From: Spisula solida
Lineage: Eukaryota > Mollusca > Bivalvia > Venerida > Mactridae
NCBI GenBank assembly: GCA_947247005.1
Contig: OX365944.1
Location: 23,597,501 to 23,661,500 of the forward strand
Direction: 5' to 3'
Length of the DNA: 64,000 nucleotides
A program made the translations under genes and the position numbers. The notes under the pieces are model-generated. The model did no database searches. It saw only the letters and a program-made list of their open reading frames with translations, and was not told the DNA's origin. Of this stretch, positions 36,901-42,690 are shown in pieces (position 1 is the first letter of the stretch; every line of letters begins with the position of its first letter).

Positions 36901-39900
36901 TATATTGATTACAGCTGTACTATGATTGGTTGTTATATTGATTACAGCTGTACCTGAGAGAACTACTACGACTCATGCAACCAGTATTCTATGAACACCT
37001 CCAGCACCTTGGTGATGATGCTTTGGAATTGTTATTTGCACACAGGTAAACTGTTTGAAAGTCATGTTTTGACCCTCAAGACCCTGATGAAAGGGTCAAT
37101 TTTTTCTTTACATGATTGGGAGGTTTTTGGTTATTAAAGGGAAAAACATTAAAAAATTCAGGACAAAGATATCAAAAGAATCCCCTAAAATGTCCAAAAT
37201 GCCACTTAATGACCATCGAAAACATTTGTTCTAAAAATACAGGTTTTTGGTTATAAAATGAAAAAATCCCGTACAAAGTTATCAATATGACCTTTGTTTA
37301 GCCCCTAACAAAAGTTATTGAAATGACCTTTGAGGTTCAGCCCCTTACATAAGTTTTCAAAATGACCTTGGAGGTTCAGCCCCTAACAAAAGTTATCAAA
37401 ATGACCTTTGAGGTTCAGCCCCTTACATAAGTTATCAAAATGACCTTGGAGGTTCGGACCCCTAATGTAACCCTTGTATACATGATAGTCATATTATGCG
37501 TATATTCACAGGTGGATATTGTTATGCTTCAAGCGTGAGTTTAATGAGAAGGCAGCATTAAGGATATGGGAGTCATGTTGGTCTCATCATCAGACAGATT
37601 ACTTTCACTTGTTTATATGTGTGGCTATTGTTGGTATCTATGGGGAAGACGTAGTAGAACAATGCTTGCCAGCAGATGAAATACTCCTACATTTTAGTAG
37701 CCTAGCTTGTCATATGAGCGGTGAACTTGTTTTACGGAAGGTAAGTGTAACTCTGACACATTAATTATAAAACAGTTTTCATGCTCTACTCAAGTCTGTG
37801 CCCAAACTCTAACTACTCAAGTCTGTGCCCAAACTCTAACTACTCAAGTCTGTGCCCAAACTCTAACTACTCAAGTCTGTGCCCAAACTCTAACTACTCA
37901 AGTCTGTGCCCAAACTCTAACTACTCAAGTCTGTGCCCAAACTCTAAGCAACAGATATCCAAATTGGTATCAGGATAGTCAGGTCGCTATCGGAACGGAT
38001 ATCCGTATAAAAAATTAACCAAACATTGAGCGCATCATAAAATGTAACGTAATTTCGCGACCCCCATCGTCTTTGTGTACCACTACCAGACAGACTTACA
38101 TTTCATGTCTCAGTACGAGTAGTCAGCTATTTTTCTGGTTTTATCGAATCCTACTAACTGTCCAAATATTTAAACTGACATTCGAGCAATAATCTTGAGA
38201 ACTTATATTTTTTATGAATTTTTTACTTGTTAATGTGTGGATGTATGATATAAAGGTAGGTAACACAATCTGTGTGAATTTCTACTTTCGTTTTGCCAAA
38301 CTGTATGCAGTGATCTCCCTTGTCCCTAATAATAAACATTGAAGCATATTAATTGTTTTTTACTCCCCGATAATGAGTTTCCGATAAAACAAACTTCAAA
38401 GCTTAACTGCCTCCTCGATAGCCTAGTGGTTGAGCGTTCGCTTCGAGTTCGGGAGGTCAAGGGTTCGATCCCTGGCCGCGTCATACCAAAGACGAAATAA
38501 AAATGGTACCAGAAATTCCCTTGCTAGACGCTCAGCATAAAAGGGAAACTGGCTACTCTTCTCTCATACCCTCATGGCGATGGATAACATCAGGAATGAG
38601 GTGTCGAGAGTGATTAATATAAGTTTGAACAACTTGTTTCACAATCGACCCTAAATAAATTAGTATAAACTAAAGATTAACTGGAATATAATTAGCTGCT
38701 GATGAGTAAAGAATGTTTGTAACATATGATGTAAGATTCGTAACCCCCTCAAACGTCATTTATCACCTTTCGTGAATCCGTGCAATAAAATGAAATTAAT
38801 TGAAGAGGGTCTTATAATTTAATTACTTTCTGAGCAACTTGTTAAAATCAGGGCTTGTGAGTAATATATGCGTATCAGCTGATAATTGTCCGGTGAAAAC
38901 AACTTTAAAATACACCGCAGTGATTATAACGCATTTTTTAATGCTAACTGATGAGATATGGAGTTCTATCAGTGAAATAAAACCTATATCAGTCACTGGT
39001 TATCACCTACAATGTGACTGATATAAGCTCCACCCCCTCACAGGGACTAATTTAATTTACCAAAATCTCAACACTAAAATGTCTGTAACTTTTTTATTAC
39101 TGAACGGAAACATGTCATGTGGGGGTTTTTATTCTTAGTTAGACCATTTCCTACAAGTTGGTGTATGATTTAATTCTCAAAAAAGTTGTTTTCACCTATT
39201 CACCATAATCCAAGATGGCGGATTTTGAAGTGAAAAATATGAATGGAATAACATATTCATACGTAGCCTAACCACAGTGGTAATTTGGCATAAATAGTAC
39301 CAGTTTTGACACCATAAAAGCATTAAATAAATAGAATATTTGTTTGTTTTGATTGAATATGGTCAATATCTCATCTTGTAGTGATAAAATTTTAATATTT
39401 TCACTCGCGCTACGCGCTCTTGAAAATATTGAATTTTATCACTACACGATGAGATATAAACCATATTCAATCAAAACAAACAAATATCCTCTATTTAGCA
39501 AATCTAACGGAGACCCCCTGTTAAAGAAAACAATATTAAACCCCCTAATAAACAATGTGACACCGATACCAAATTGATTCTATTGTTAAAGGTGTTAAAA
39601 GATGTTGTCTCTCGTTCAGGTATTGAGATAAAAAAAATTACAAATGATATAACTAATATTCGGATACCAATTTGCTATCCAGATACTTGCAATTTGTTGT
39701 CAACCTTAGTTTAAACAGTAAAATGTCCTATGTTTTACTGAAACTTTTATATTAGATGGATGTCCTTCAAATTGTCAAGTTAAGTGTCAAGAAAATTGAT
39801 TCCTGAACTTCTAAGAAAGTCTAGAAATTATAACTGATCAGTTATCCTCTCGTGTATTTTGAAATAATGCAGATATTTGCTATTGTAGTATAAGTCCTTA

Positions 39901-40504
39901 AGGGCTGAGATTTTTCTTTTTTTGTGCCTTTCATAACATGCTGTGTGTGTTGAGTGCTGCCTTCCCTGTCAGATATATTATTACCTTTTTAGTCCCCTAC
40001 CGGTTTTTGACCGGAGGGGACTATAGGTTTGCCCTCCGTCCTTCCGTCAGTCAGTCCTTCCATCAGTCAGTCTGTCAAAAAATCTGGATCCTGACAAAAC
40101 TGAAACAGTTTATGAAACTTGATATGTGGATAGGGGGCAATAAGGGGATTATGCACATAAAAAATATTTTGATTCCGACAAAAATTGTGGTTGATATGGC
40201 AACAGAAACATTGAAAATGGCTCCAATCCGGTAGGGGACTATGTATTGCTTGCAATTCTTAATGACTTGTTGCTACTGGTTATATTTCTGCATGTTTATA
40301 TTTTAGGCTAGAGGACTTTTACATGCATACAGAAAGTTACCAGTTGTTCCATGTACACTTCATGGACTGTGTTCACTATGTGGTCAAGGAATGTGGGACT
40401 CAGGACATGTGCCAACTGTGGAATGTGTCGGGAACCATCTCAATGCGGACTGTCCTTACTTGAGTCCGGTCAATTCACCAGATCGTGATTCATCTGAGAA
40501 TTAG
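9786..40504 (+). CDS. TBC1D16: TBC1 domain family member 16 (Rab GTPase-activating protein), complete, 10 coding exons
   Basis: Coding exons are 9786-9983, 11227-12457, 14001-14173, 19983-20150, 33126-33274, 34187-34321, 34677-34863, 36948-37045, 37512-37740 and 40307-40504: 2766 nt, 921 aa, with all phases consistent. The N-terminal DGEIIYxKNNVCVHPP and GYLxL, the FSVDLGQMRSLR block and the C-terminal VPCTLHGLCSLCGQGMWDSG block match what I know of vertebrate TBC1D16. The TBC domain spans about 595-825. It has the IxxDxxR motif (V659-x2-D662-x2-R665, arginine finger) and YxQ (Y700-T-Q702, glutamine finger), so GAP activity should be intact. Vertebrate TBC1D16 acts on Rab4 in endosomal recycling. 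The protein is longer than the human one (about 767 aa) because exon 2 encodes a larger Ser/acidic disordered region. Two antisense genes lie in introns 3 and 4. Confidence 0.95.
10061..10303. mobile_element. CAGGGGTGTCAA MITE (intron 1)
   Basis: The ends CAGGGGTGTCAA and TTGACACCCCTG are perfect 12-bp inverted repeats, with the 6-bp duplication CAGTAA on both sides. Further copies are at 21240-21500 and 57418-57683. Confidence 0.92.
10865..11151. mobile_element. CAGGG-TCCTAC MITE (intron 1)
   Basis: Slightly eroded copy of the family at 28466: it starts CAGGGTTCCTAC and ends TAAGACCCCTG. TGTCAA lies on both sides (one base out at the right). It stops 75 bp before exon 2 of TBC1D16. Confidence 0.8.
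11227..12457 (+). CDS. TBC1D16: TBC1D16 exon 2 (residues 67-477), disordered region
   Basis: The acceptor is TATTTCAG before TCTATGGGC and the donor GTAAGT at 12458, phase 1. It opens with the conserved SLVLTWIPNS and closes with GVFSVDLG, both TBC1D16 hallmarks. Between them lie about 380 residues rich in Ser, Asp, Asn and Lys, with a Ser/Thr/Pro-rich tail around 370-450. This is far longer than the matching human segment and looks intrinsically disordered and phosphorylatable. Confidence 0.93.
13708..13965. mobile_element. diverged CAGGGGTCCTAC-type MITE (intron 2)
   Basis: Internal sequence (AATAATCCGGAAATCCGGAT, TTTGCTGCTCTAGAAAG, ATTGGGCATTTTGTCTCAG) matches the family, but both terminal repeats have decayed. 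It ends about 35 bp before exon 3. Confidence 0.65.
14001..14173 (+). CDS. TBC1D16: TBC1D16 exon 3 (residues 477-534)
   Basis: The acceptor is TGAACAG at 14000 and the donor GTTTGT at 14174, phase 1 in and 0 out. It encodes QMRSLRVFY, ASRESQYK and HFHHGGLDKLAEIFQDW, nearly identical in wording to the vertebrate protein. Confidence 0.93.
14205..14345 (+). mobile_element. tRNA-derived SINE just inside intron 3
   Basis: It carries an A-box-like ATAGCCTCGTGGTAGAGGG and a B-box GGTTCGATCCC with shared body TGACATACCAAA and CTCCCTTGCTTGGC. It starts about 30 bp after the exon 3 donor. Confidence 0.75.
15535..18260 (-). CDS. TRIM-like protein: two B-boxes, coiled coil, C-terminal propeller; nested in TBC1D16 intron 3
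   Basis: Two exons, 18260-17902 and 16897-15535, join at a phase-2 GT-AG intron to give 573 aa. B-box 1 is C22-x2-C25, C38-x2-C41, C46-x2-C49-x3-H53. B-box 2 is C91-x2-H94, C103-x2-H106, C111-x2-C114, H119 and C122, completed across the splice junction (VVKHR then TC). Residues about 135-310 are a charged coiled coil. About 330-570 shows repeating beta-rich units with NHL-like turns (DLLLVDYLNRKLKRL, KIYVTDSTKGLIIL) typical of propeller-ended TRIMs. There is no RING, so E3 activity is doubtful; such RING-less B-box proteins are numerous in bivalves. It is antisense to its host gene. Immune or developmental role cannot be told from sequence. Confidence 0.88.
16996..17334. mobile_element. CAGTGA-type MITE in the TRIM-like gene's intron
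   Basis: The ends CAGTGATTTTTTTCACTTC and its near-complement (GAAGGAAAAAAGTCACTG) form a 21-bp terminal inverted repeat. TAGAC flanks both ends (5-bp duplication). Same family as 9240-9570. Confidence 0.88.
17440..17684. mobile_element. 5'-damaged CAGGGGTCCTAC-type MITE
   Basis: The 3' part is clear (AACAATGTTTGAAACCATG, TGTGCTAATGGCACCC, CAATAGGACCCCTG); the left terminal repeat is missing or decayed. It lies in the same intron as 16996-17334. Confidence 0.65.
18300..19982. other. rest of TBC1D16 intron 3, no gene seen
   Basis: Upstream of the antisense TRIM-like gene, 18350-18510 holds two or three diverged repeats around TATTTTCTGAAAACGACTG and ATCTTACATGTA. The remainder is AT-rich unique sequence. 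A promoter for the nested gene should lie near 18262-18400, but no clear motif was found. Confidence 0.4.
19983..20150 (+). CDS. TBC1D16: TBC1D16 exon 4 (residues 535-590)
   Basis: The acceptor is TATCACAG at 19982 and the donor GTAACA at 20151, phase 0 both sides. The encoded HPEEGVYSMV and EDDYQLRK align with the vertebrate HPEESMY and EEEYKLRK segment just before the TBC domain. Confidence 0.9.
21000..22110. repeat. degenerate 40-bp-class repeat around CTTTAATCAAGTCTTG
   Basis: CTTTAATCAAG followed by TCTTGCACACAAATTGATTTGA recurs about fifteen times in two blocks, 21000-21230 and 21710-22110. The blocks are separated by a MITE and unique DNA. The 91-residue ORF here is only the repeat. 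Confidence 0.75.
21240..21500. mobile_element. CAGGGGTGTCAA MITE (intron 4)
   Basis: Perfect terminal repeats CAGGGGTGTCAA / TTGACACCCCTG and 6-bp target duplication TATATA at both ends. Its internal sequence is like 10061-10303. Confidence 0.9.
22150..26354 (-). CDS. TRIM-like protein: one B-box, coiled coil, C-terminal propeller; nested in TBC1D16 intron 4
   Basis: Exons 26354-26095 and 23617-22150 join at a phase-2 GT-AG intron to give 575 aa, nearly the same length as the paralogue in intron 3 and with the intron at the same place. B-box 1 is intact: C21-x2-C24, C37-x2-C40, C45-x2-C48-x3-H52. The expected B-box 2 is not there; only YHSVAC after the junction resembles its end. About 95-260 is coiled coil, starting with a Gln run. 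About 290-575 is beta-propeller-like (GSVVLADWNNSNIKWF, YKLYIADKNIGLISI, LIVTSGNTNDIQVYDL). There is no RING. Either B-box 2 has been lost, or a small symmetric exon lies unseen in the 2.5-kb intron. Confidence 0.85.
23812..24115. mobile_element. two SINE heads in inverted orientation
   Basis: A forward tRNA-like head (GATAGCCTGGTGGTTGAGGG, GGTTCAATCC, TGACATACCAAA) at 23812-23895 faces a reverse one at 24030-24115 (GGTATGTCGCAGCC, GGATTGAACC). They lie in the intron of the antisense TRIM-like gene. Confidence 0.7.
24489..24757. repeat. 26-bp minisatellite, about 10 copies
   Basis: The unit contains CAGTCAAATCTTACTGAATT followed by ATAGAA, repeated with only a few substitutions (for example ACTGAGTT and TTATTGAA variants). 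Confidence 0.95.
25525..25775 (-). mobile_element. tRNA-derived SINE, minus orientation
   Basis: Reverse-complement match to 38405-38660: shared GAAATAAAAA-GGTACCAGAAATTCCC, GCGATGGATAACATCAG, AATGAGGTGTTGAGAGT and the tail TAAATTAATATAAGCT. The tRNA head is truncated. Confidence 0.8.
26822..26945. repeat. 70-bp direct repeat, two copies
   Basis: GAATTTGGTGAAACA followed by a G-rich segment and AGTCTG-TAAAAGT occurs twice with moderate divergence. ORFs here are not coding. Confidence 0.6.
28249..28282 (+). other. G-run with quadruplex potential (intron 4)
   Basis: Several runs of at least four G within 35 bp, broken by single A, T or C bases. A similar G-rich tract is at 17737-17762. Both are on the sense strand of TBC1D16. 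Confidence 0.6.
28466..28733. mobile_element. best-preserved CAGGGGTCCTAC MITE (intron 4)
   Basis: Perfect 12-bp ends CAGGGGTCCTAC / GTAGGACCCCTG and the exact 6-bp duplication GCTTAC at 28460-28465 and 28734-28739. It is the reference copy for this family. Confidence 0.93.
28800..31255. other. intron 4 sequence, no gene seen
   Basis: AT-rich, with only short chance ORFs. 29560-29600 is an AT microsatellite next to a hammerhead-core-like motif on the minus strand (29611-29634). Confidence 0.4.
31257..31492. repeat. 117-bp perfect tandem duplication
   Basis: The segment starting GGCTCTTTGATGCTGGAGG and ending ATGAATAGCAGTTTT is present twice in direct succession with no difference that I can see, so it is recent (or an assembly artefact). 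Confidence 0.9.
31988..32815. mobile_element. inverted-repeat element with promoter-like core (intron 4)
   Basis: The left end has TACTGGTTTGCGAGCAGTAT and the right end its near-complement (CGCCAACCAGTA preceded by GGATACTGCTCGC). The core holds two GACGTCA sites (CRE-like, near 32395 and 32414), CTATAAATAGATA near 32540 and GCGCATGCGCA (NRF1-like) near 32570. No transposase ORF. Confidence 0.65.
32932..33125 (+). repeat. two upstream partial copies of TBC1D16 exon 5 and its acceptor
   Basis: A 97-bp unit made of the acceptor (TTTTACTTGCAG) plus the first 65 or so bases of exon 5 is repeated. Copy 2 starts at 33029 with an intact AG. Copy 1 (about 32940) is diverged and has lost the AG (CCG). 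Because 97 is not a multiple of 3, splicing to 33029 would shift frame and stop at the TAG inside the true exon 5. Confidence 0.9.
33126..33274 (+). CDS. TBC1D16: TBC1D16 exon 5 (residues 591-640), start of TBC domain
   Basis: The acceptor is ACTTGCAG at 33125 and the donor GTAGAT at 33275; enters phase 0, leaves phase 2. It encodes FFGGLEPSLRHEVWPFLLHYY, the opening R-x2-VW motif of the TBC fold. The acceptor chosen is the last of the tandem copies because only it keeps the frame. Confidence 0.93.
33505..33800 (+). repeat. dispersed repeat with GTCCGTCGGTCGGTC (intron 5)
   Basis: It opens TATGCCCTCCATCTTTGATG, carries a GTCYGTC-type tract, and contains two diverged copies of CAATAACTCAAGAACACTTT with CTTTACATGGAGGTTGG. 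Reverse-oriented relative of 2155-2445. Confidence 0.75.
33850..34170. repeat. 28-34-bp minisatellite ending just before exon 6
   Basis: About ten units containing ACCATGGTTTAAATTGTGTT with variable A/T spacers. The array ends about 20 bp before the exon 6 acceptor and probably supplies its T-rich tract. Confidence 0.9.
34187..34321 (+). CDS. TBC1D16: TBC1D16 exon 6 (residues 640-685), arginine finger
   Basis: The acceptor is TGTACTAG and the donor GTAAGT at 34322; phase 2 in and out. It encodes EEHEVFWRNVQ, then V659-E-K-D662-A-V-R665, the IxxDxxR motif whose Arg inserts into the Rab active site, and GENNPNIE. Confidence 0.94.
34677..34863 (+). CDS. TBC1D16: TBC1D16 exon 7 (residues 685-747), glutamine finger
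   Basis: The acceptor is TTATTACAG and the donor GTAAGA at 34864; phase 2 in, 0 out. It encodes NILLNYAVANP, GYTQGMSDLLAPVLAE with catalytic Q702 of the YxQ motif, and FWCFTGLMQ with TIFVSSPKD. Confidence 0.95.
34885..35240 (+). mobile_element. tRNA-derived SINE just inside intron 7
   Basis: The tRNA-like head (TGGTGGTCTAGTGGGTAAC, then GGTTTGACTCTCGGCC) is followed by a body with ACATTAAAGAACCAACGAG and a Cys/Lys-coding-looking tail that is not a gene. It begins about 25 bp after the exon 7 donor. Confidence 0.7.
35700..36953 (+). repeat. 33-bp minisatellite of about 38 copies, each carrying the exon 8 splice acceptor
   Basis: The unit opens ATTGGTTGTTATATTGATTA, then CAGCTGTAC and TATG (or TATC). 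The last unit supplies the acceptor and first six coding bases of exon 8 (36948). Each unit also has a branch-site-like TACTAT about 28 nt before the next AG. A 427-codon open frame runs through the array because 33 is divisible by 3 and one frame lacks stops. It is out of register with exon 8 and not a protein gene. Two GGTTGGTAT variants 231 bp apart (about 36532 and 36763) mark a seven-unit segmental duplication. Confidence 0.97.
36948..37045 (+). CDS. TBC1D16: TBC1D16 exon 8 (residues 748-780)
   Basis: The acceptor is TTGATTACAG at 36947, inside the last minisatellite unit; the donor is GTAAAC at 37046; phase 0 in, 2 out. It encodes LYLRELLRLMQPVFYEHLQ and ALELLFAHR, matching the vertebrate LYLRELLRL and FCHR segment. 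The frame and homology fix this acceptor and exclude the upstream ones. Confidence 0.94.
37250..37465. repeat. 37-39-bp tandem repeat in intron 8
   Basis: Five units of AAAGTTATCAAAATGACCTT followed by TGAGGTTCAGCCCCT, slightly diverged. They end about 45 bp before the exon 9 acceptor. Confidence 0.85.
37512..37740 (+). CDS. TBC1D16: TBC1D16 exon 9 (residues 780-856)
   Basis: The acceptor is ATATTCACAG at 37511 and the donor GTAAGT at 37741; phase 2 in, 0 out. It encodes WILLCFKREF, ALRIWESCWSHHQTDYF, FICVAIVGIYGEDVVEQ and MSGELVLRK, the C-terminal half of the TBC domain. Confidence 0.95.
37785..37946. repeat. 27-bp minisatellite, 6 copies (intron 9)
   Basis: Six near-identical units of CTACTCAAGTCTGTGCCCAA plus ACTCTAA, beginning 44 bp after the exon 9 donor. 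The 65-residue ORF here (SLCPNSNYS units) is only the repeat. Confidence 0.95.
38405..38660 (+). mobile_element. full-length tRNA-derived SINE (intron 9)
   Basis: The head has A-box GATAGCCTAGTGGTTGAGCG and B-box GGGTTCGATCCC. The body shares AAAAATGGTACCAG and ATGGATAACATCAGGAATGA with minus-oriented copies at 25525-25775 and 59110-59350. The tail is AAATAAATTAGTATAAACTA. Confidence 0.88.
39333..39488. mobile_element. hairpin element, about 70-bp arms with CGCGCTACGCGC loop (intron 9)
   Basis: The arms (TTTGTTTGTTTTGATTGAAT and so on to ATATTTTCA, then the complement) surround a short CG-rich centre. It would fold into one long stem as RNA or DNA. Architecture like 60009-60111. Confidence 0.85.
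39990..40241. mobile_element. TAGTCCCCTACCGG element, 65 bp before exon 10
   Basis: The ends TAGTCCCCTACCGG and CCGGTAGGGGACTA are inverted repeats. The core holds GTTTGCCCTCCGTC, GATAGGGGGCAATAAGG and ATGGCAACAGAAACATTG. Other copies are at 45630-45863 and 46580-46811. Confidence 0.85.
40307..40504 (+). CDS. TBC1D16: TBC1D16 exon 10 (residues 857-921 and stop)
   Basis: The acceptor is TATTTTAG at 40306; the stop is TAG at 40502-40504. It encodes ARGLLHAYRKLPVVPCTLH, LCSLCGQGMWDSGHVPTVEC and DCPYLSP. The Cys pattern (C-x5-C-x2-C and two later Cys) is conserved with vertebrate TBC1D16 and might bind zinc. Confidence 0.94.
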   Translation, partial: ARGLLHAYRKLPVVPCTLHGLCSLCGQGMWDSGHVPTVECVGNHLNADCPYLSPVNSPDRDSSEN

Positions 40505-41718
40505 AAGGATGATATAAGCAGCCAGATGGAACAATACAATACATCTGTACACATGCAGTCATCAACAAAGTATCAAGTATTGCCCAGACTTTAATCTATC
40601 TGGGATTGTAACCAAAAATTGGATGTGTCCTTCACACAGCTTTAGGCATTTAGCAAGTCTCTGATGAACAAATCAGGAACAGCCATATTTTTATGTTGTA
40701 TTTTTTGCATCTGACTTTTCTTCGAATCTTCTCCAATACCTGGGTCTAATATACAGCTGTGTGTATTACTCGGGTGAATACGGTAATCTATTTGTCAGGT
40801 TGAACTTTCACCGGTATTGGGTTTGCTCTATACATGTACAATTATTTATCAAAAGTTGTTTATCACAGGTTTTTATGTGAACTCATTGCGGTATGCAACA
40901 TGTTTTATTATTTACCTCAAAAATCAAATCTGATTATTTAAAAACCAAATCCAGAAGGTTGTCAACAAAATTCTTAATTGACGAAGGTTGTCAACCAAAT
41001 CCTTGATGATGAAGGTTGTCAACCAAATCCTTGATTGACAATGGGTCAACCGAATTCTCAATTGACTACGGTTTTATAGGGACTGACCAATGCCACATGT
41101 GGGCATGTTTTTTCCCTCGTTAAGACAATATCAATATATACATTCTATCATTTTTATCTTGGTTGCTCTAACAACTGTCAAGAACTAAACTTGCTGTCAT
41201 ACAATTGTCGGAAAGGTTCAATTTGTCTGAACTAAAATCCTGTTTAAATTACTTAGTGGTAAATAACTCGTTTCCAGGAAATGTTGGTGATTCTGTTCAT
41301 AATATATGTTGATAAACTATCTTGCTACACCAGCTTACACTATATTGATCTGGTCATTTAGAATATTTTCAAGTTGTAGCCCCACAAATGTTTGGATAGG
41401 GGAACAAGGATTTACCCTTATCTGTCCATCTGTTTGTGCATTCTTTTGTCTGTTCCACAAAACCTCTGGGTGGTTTTCACAAAGCATCTTAAGAGAAATC
41501 TAAGAATTTTCTTAAAATCTTAAACTTTCCTTAAGAGTATTATCAGCTAAACAGCAAAAATCAAGATTATCATTTTTTACATAGTTTCGATACATTATGC
41601 AAAGAGGTACAATAATGACAAAGAAAAGGTTGATAATTCTTTGTTACGTAAGAAATTTTGATCTCAATTTTTTAATTAAGTTTTCCCTTACCGGGTAAGT
41701 TGCTTTGTAAATACAAGC
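40505..41718. other. probable TBC1D16 3' UTR and flank
   Basis: No coding signal. 40960-41070 holds four diverged short repeats around AGGTTGTCAACCAAATCCTTGA. No clear AATAAA close to the stop, so the 3' end cannot be fixed. Confidence 0.4.
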
Positions 41719-41870
41719 CCAGGTGGCATTCAATATTGATCTTACTTGACTTAAAAATAAGGACAACCAATCAGACCACACCATAATAAACTTTCGGTCA
41801 GTAACAGGCAATATGATTGGCTATCCTTATTCTCCAATTAAATAAGATCAATATTGCATACCAGCCCTGG
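41719..41870. mobile_element. small MITE with CAATATTGATCTTA ends
   Basis: Inverted arms: CAATATTGATCTTACTTGAC at the left and TAAGATCAATATTG at the right, followed inward by AATAAGGA-CCAATCA on both sides; the outer bases resemble CCAGGGCTGG. Confidence 0.75.
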
Positions 41871-41947
41871 GCATGTAACTAGTTATACCTATTACACCGT
41901 TATAGATTTAAGGCAGATTGATAATACATAGAAACATGTATAATATA

Positions 41948-42355
41948 CAGTGCCTACCAAAAATAAGTATACAAATGTTATTTCCCCATTCACTTGTCGG
42001 TAATAACACTATTTGCAATACAGTGGAACAACCTATTTTTGAAGAAAATGAATATGTTTGTTTATTAAATGTAAAGACCATACATTGATTGGCACCCTAG
42101 GTGCAAAATTTAAAGTGTCTTTGTCCTGCTTGAATGGTAACTTTGTCACAAAAATTTGGAAAATTCGGCCTTTTGGATCACATTGTTATTTCAATTCAGA
42201 ACACCTTCATCTTTATTTTTATCTCTTTTTTGGCCTATATAATATCTGTAGTTTCAGAAACTAATATAATTATGACGGTCTGATAAACCGATATTGAAAA
42301 ATTGAACCAAGTCTAATTTTGCAACAATTATTTACTGTATACTTGGTGGGCACTT
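41948..42355. mobile_element. TA-flanked Tc1/mariner-like non-autonomous element
   Basis: The left end CAGTGCCTACCAAAAATAAG and the right end's complement AAGTGCCCACCAAG are related, with TA on each side. No transposase. Confidence 0.55.
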
Positions 42356-42474
42356 TAGATATATAGATGTCAGCCATGGCAACATCATTATTCTGTCAAC
42401 AGATTTGTGATAGTTGTACATGTATGTGTGTATCGTACAGGTTAGATGACCTAGGTATTTTATGAGGCTTTTTT

Positions 42475-42690
42475 ATGCCTCGGCATCTACTGATGCCGGA
42501 GGCATATAGTGATTGTCCTGTCTGTCCGTCTGTTCCATTGAAAATGTTTACCAAAACTTTATAAAGTTTATGAAACTAAAATATTTTTCAAAGTCCATCA
42601 AGGCATTGCTTTCAAACTTGGCATACTTGGTTTTTGAGTTATAGGGTCATTTCTTATTGTTAGGGTCATTTCTTAAGAAATGGCTTTTTC
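42475..42690 (+). repeat. dispersed repeat with CCTGTCTGTCCGTCTG
   Basis: It begins TTATGCCTCGGCATC, with GGAGGCATATAGTGATT shared with 49002-49295, then a GTCYGTC tract. Confidence 0.7.

Noticed and set aside
35700..36953. CRISPR-like regular array
   Set aside because: Units are directly adjacent, with no unique spacers, in an animal gene.
35674..36957. 427-codon open reading frame with an 11-residue repeat
   Set aside because: It is the 33-bp minisatellite read in its one stop-free frame. It is out of register with exon 8 and the repeat lies in an intron.
37781..37978. 65-residue ORF with SLCPNSNYS repeats
   Set aside because: Frame through six 27-bp repeats in TBC1D16 intron 9; no independent coding evidence.
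38405..38480. tRNA gene candidate (A and B boxes)
   Set aside because: Acceptor and anticodon stems do not form a full cloverleaf, and the shared body and tail with 25525 and 59110 show it is a SINE.
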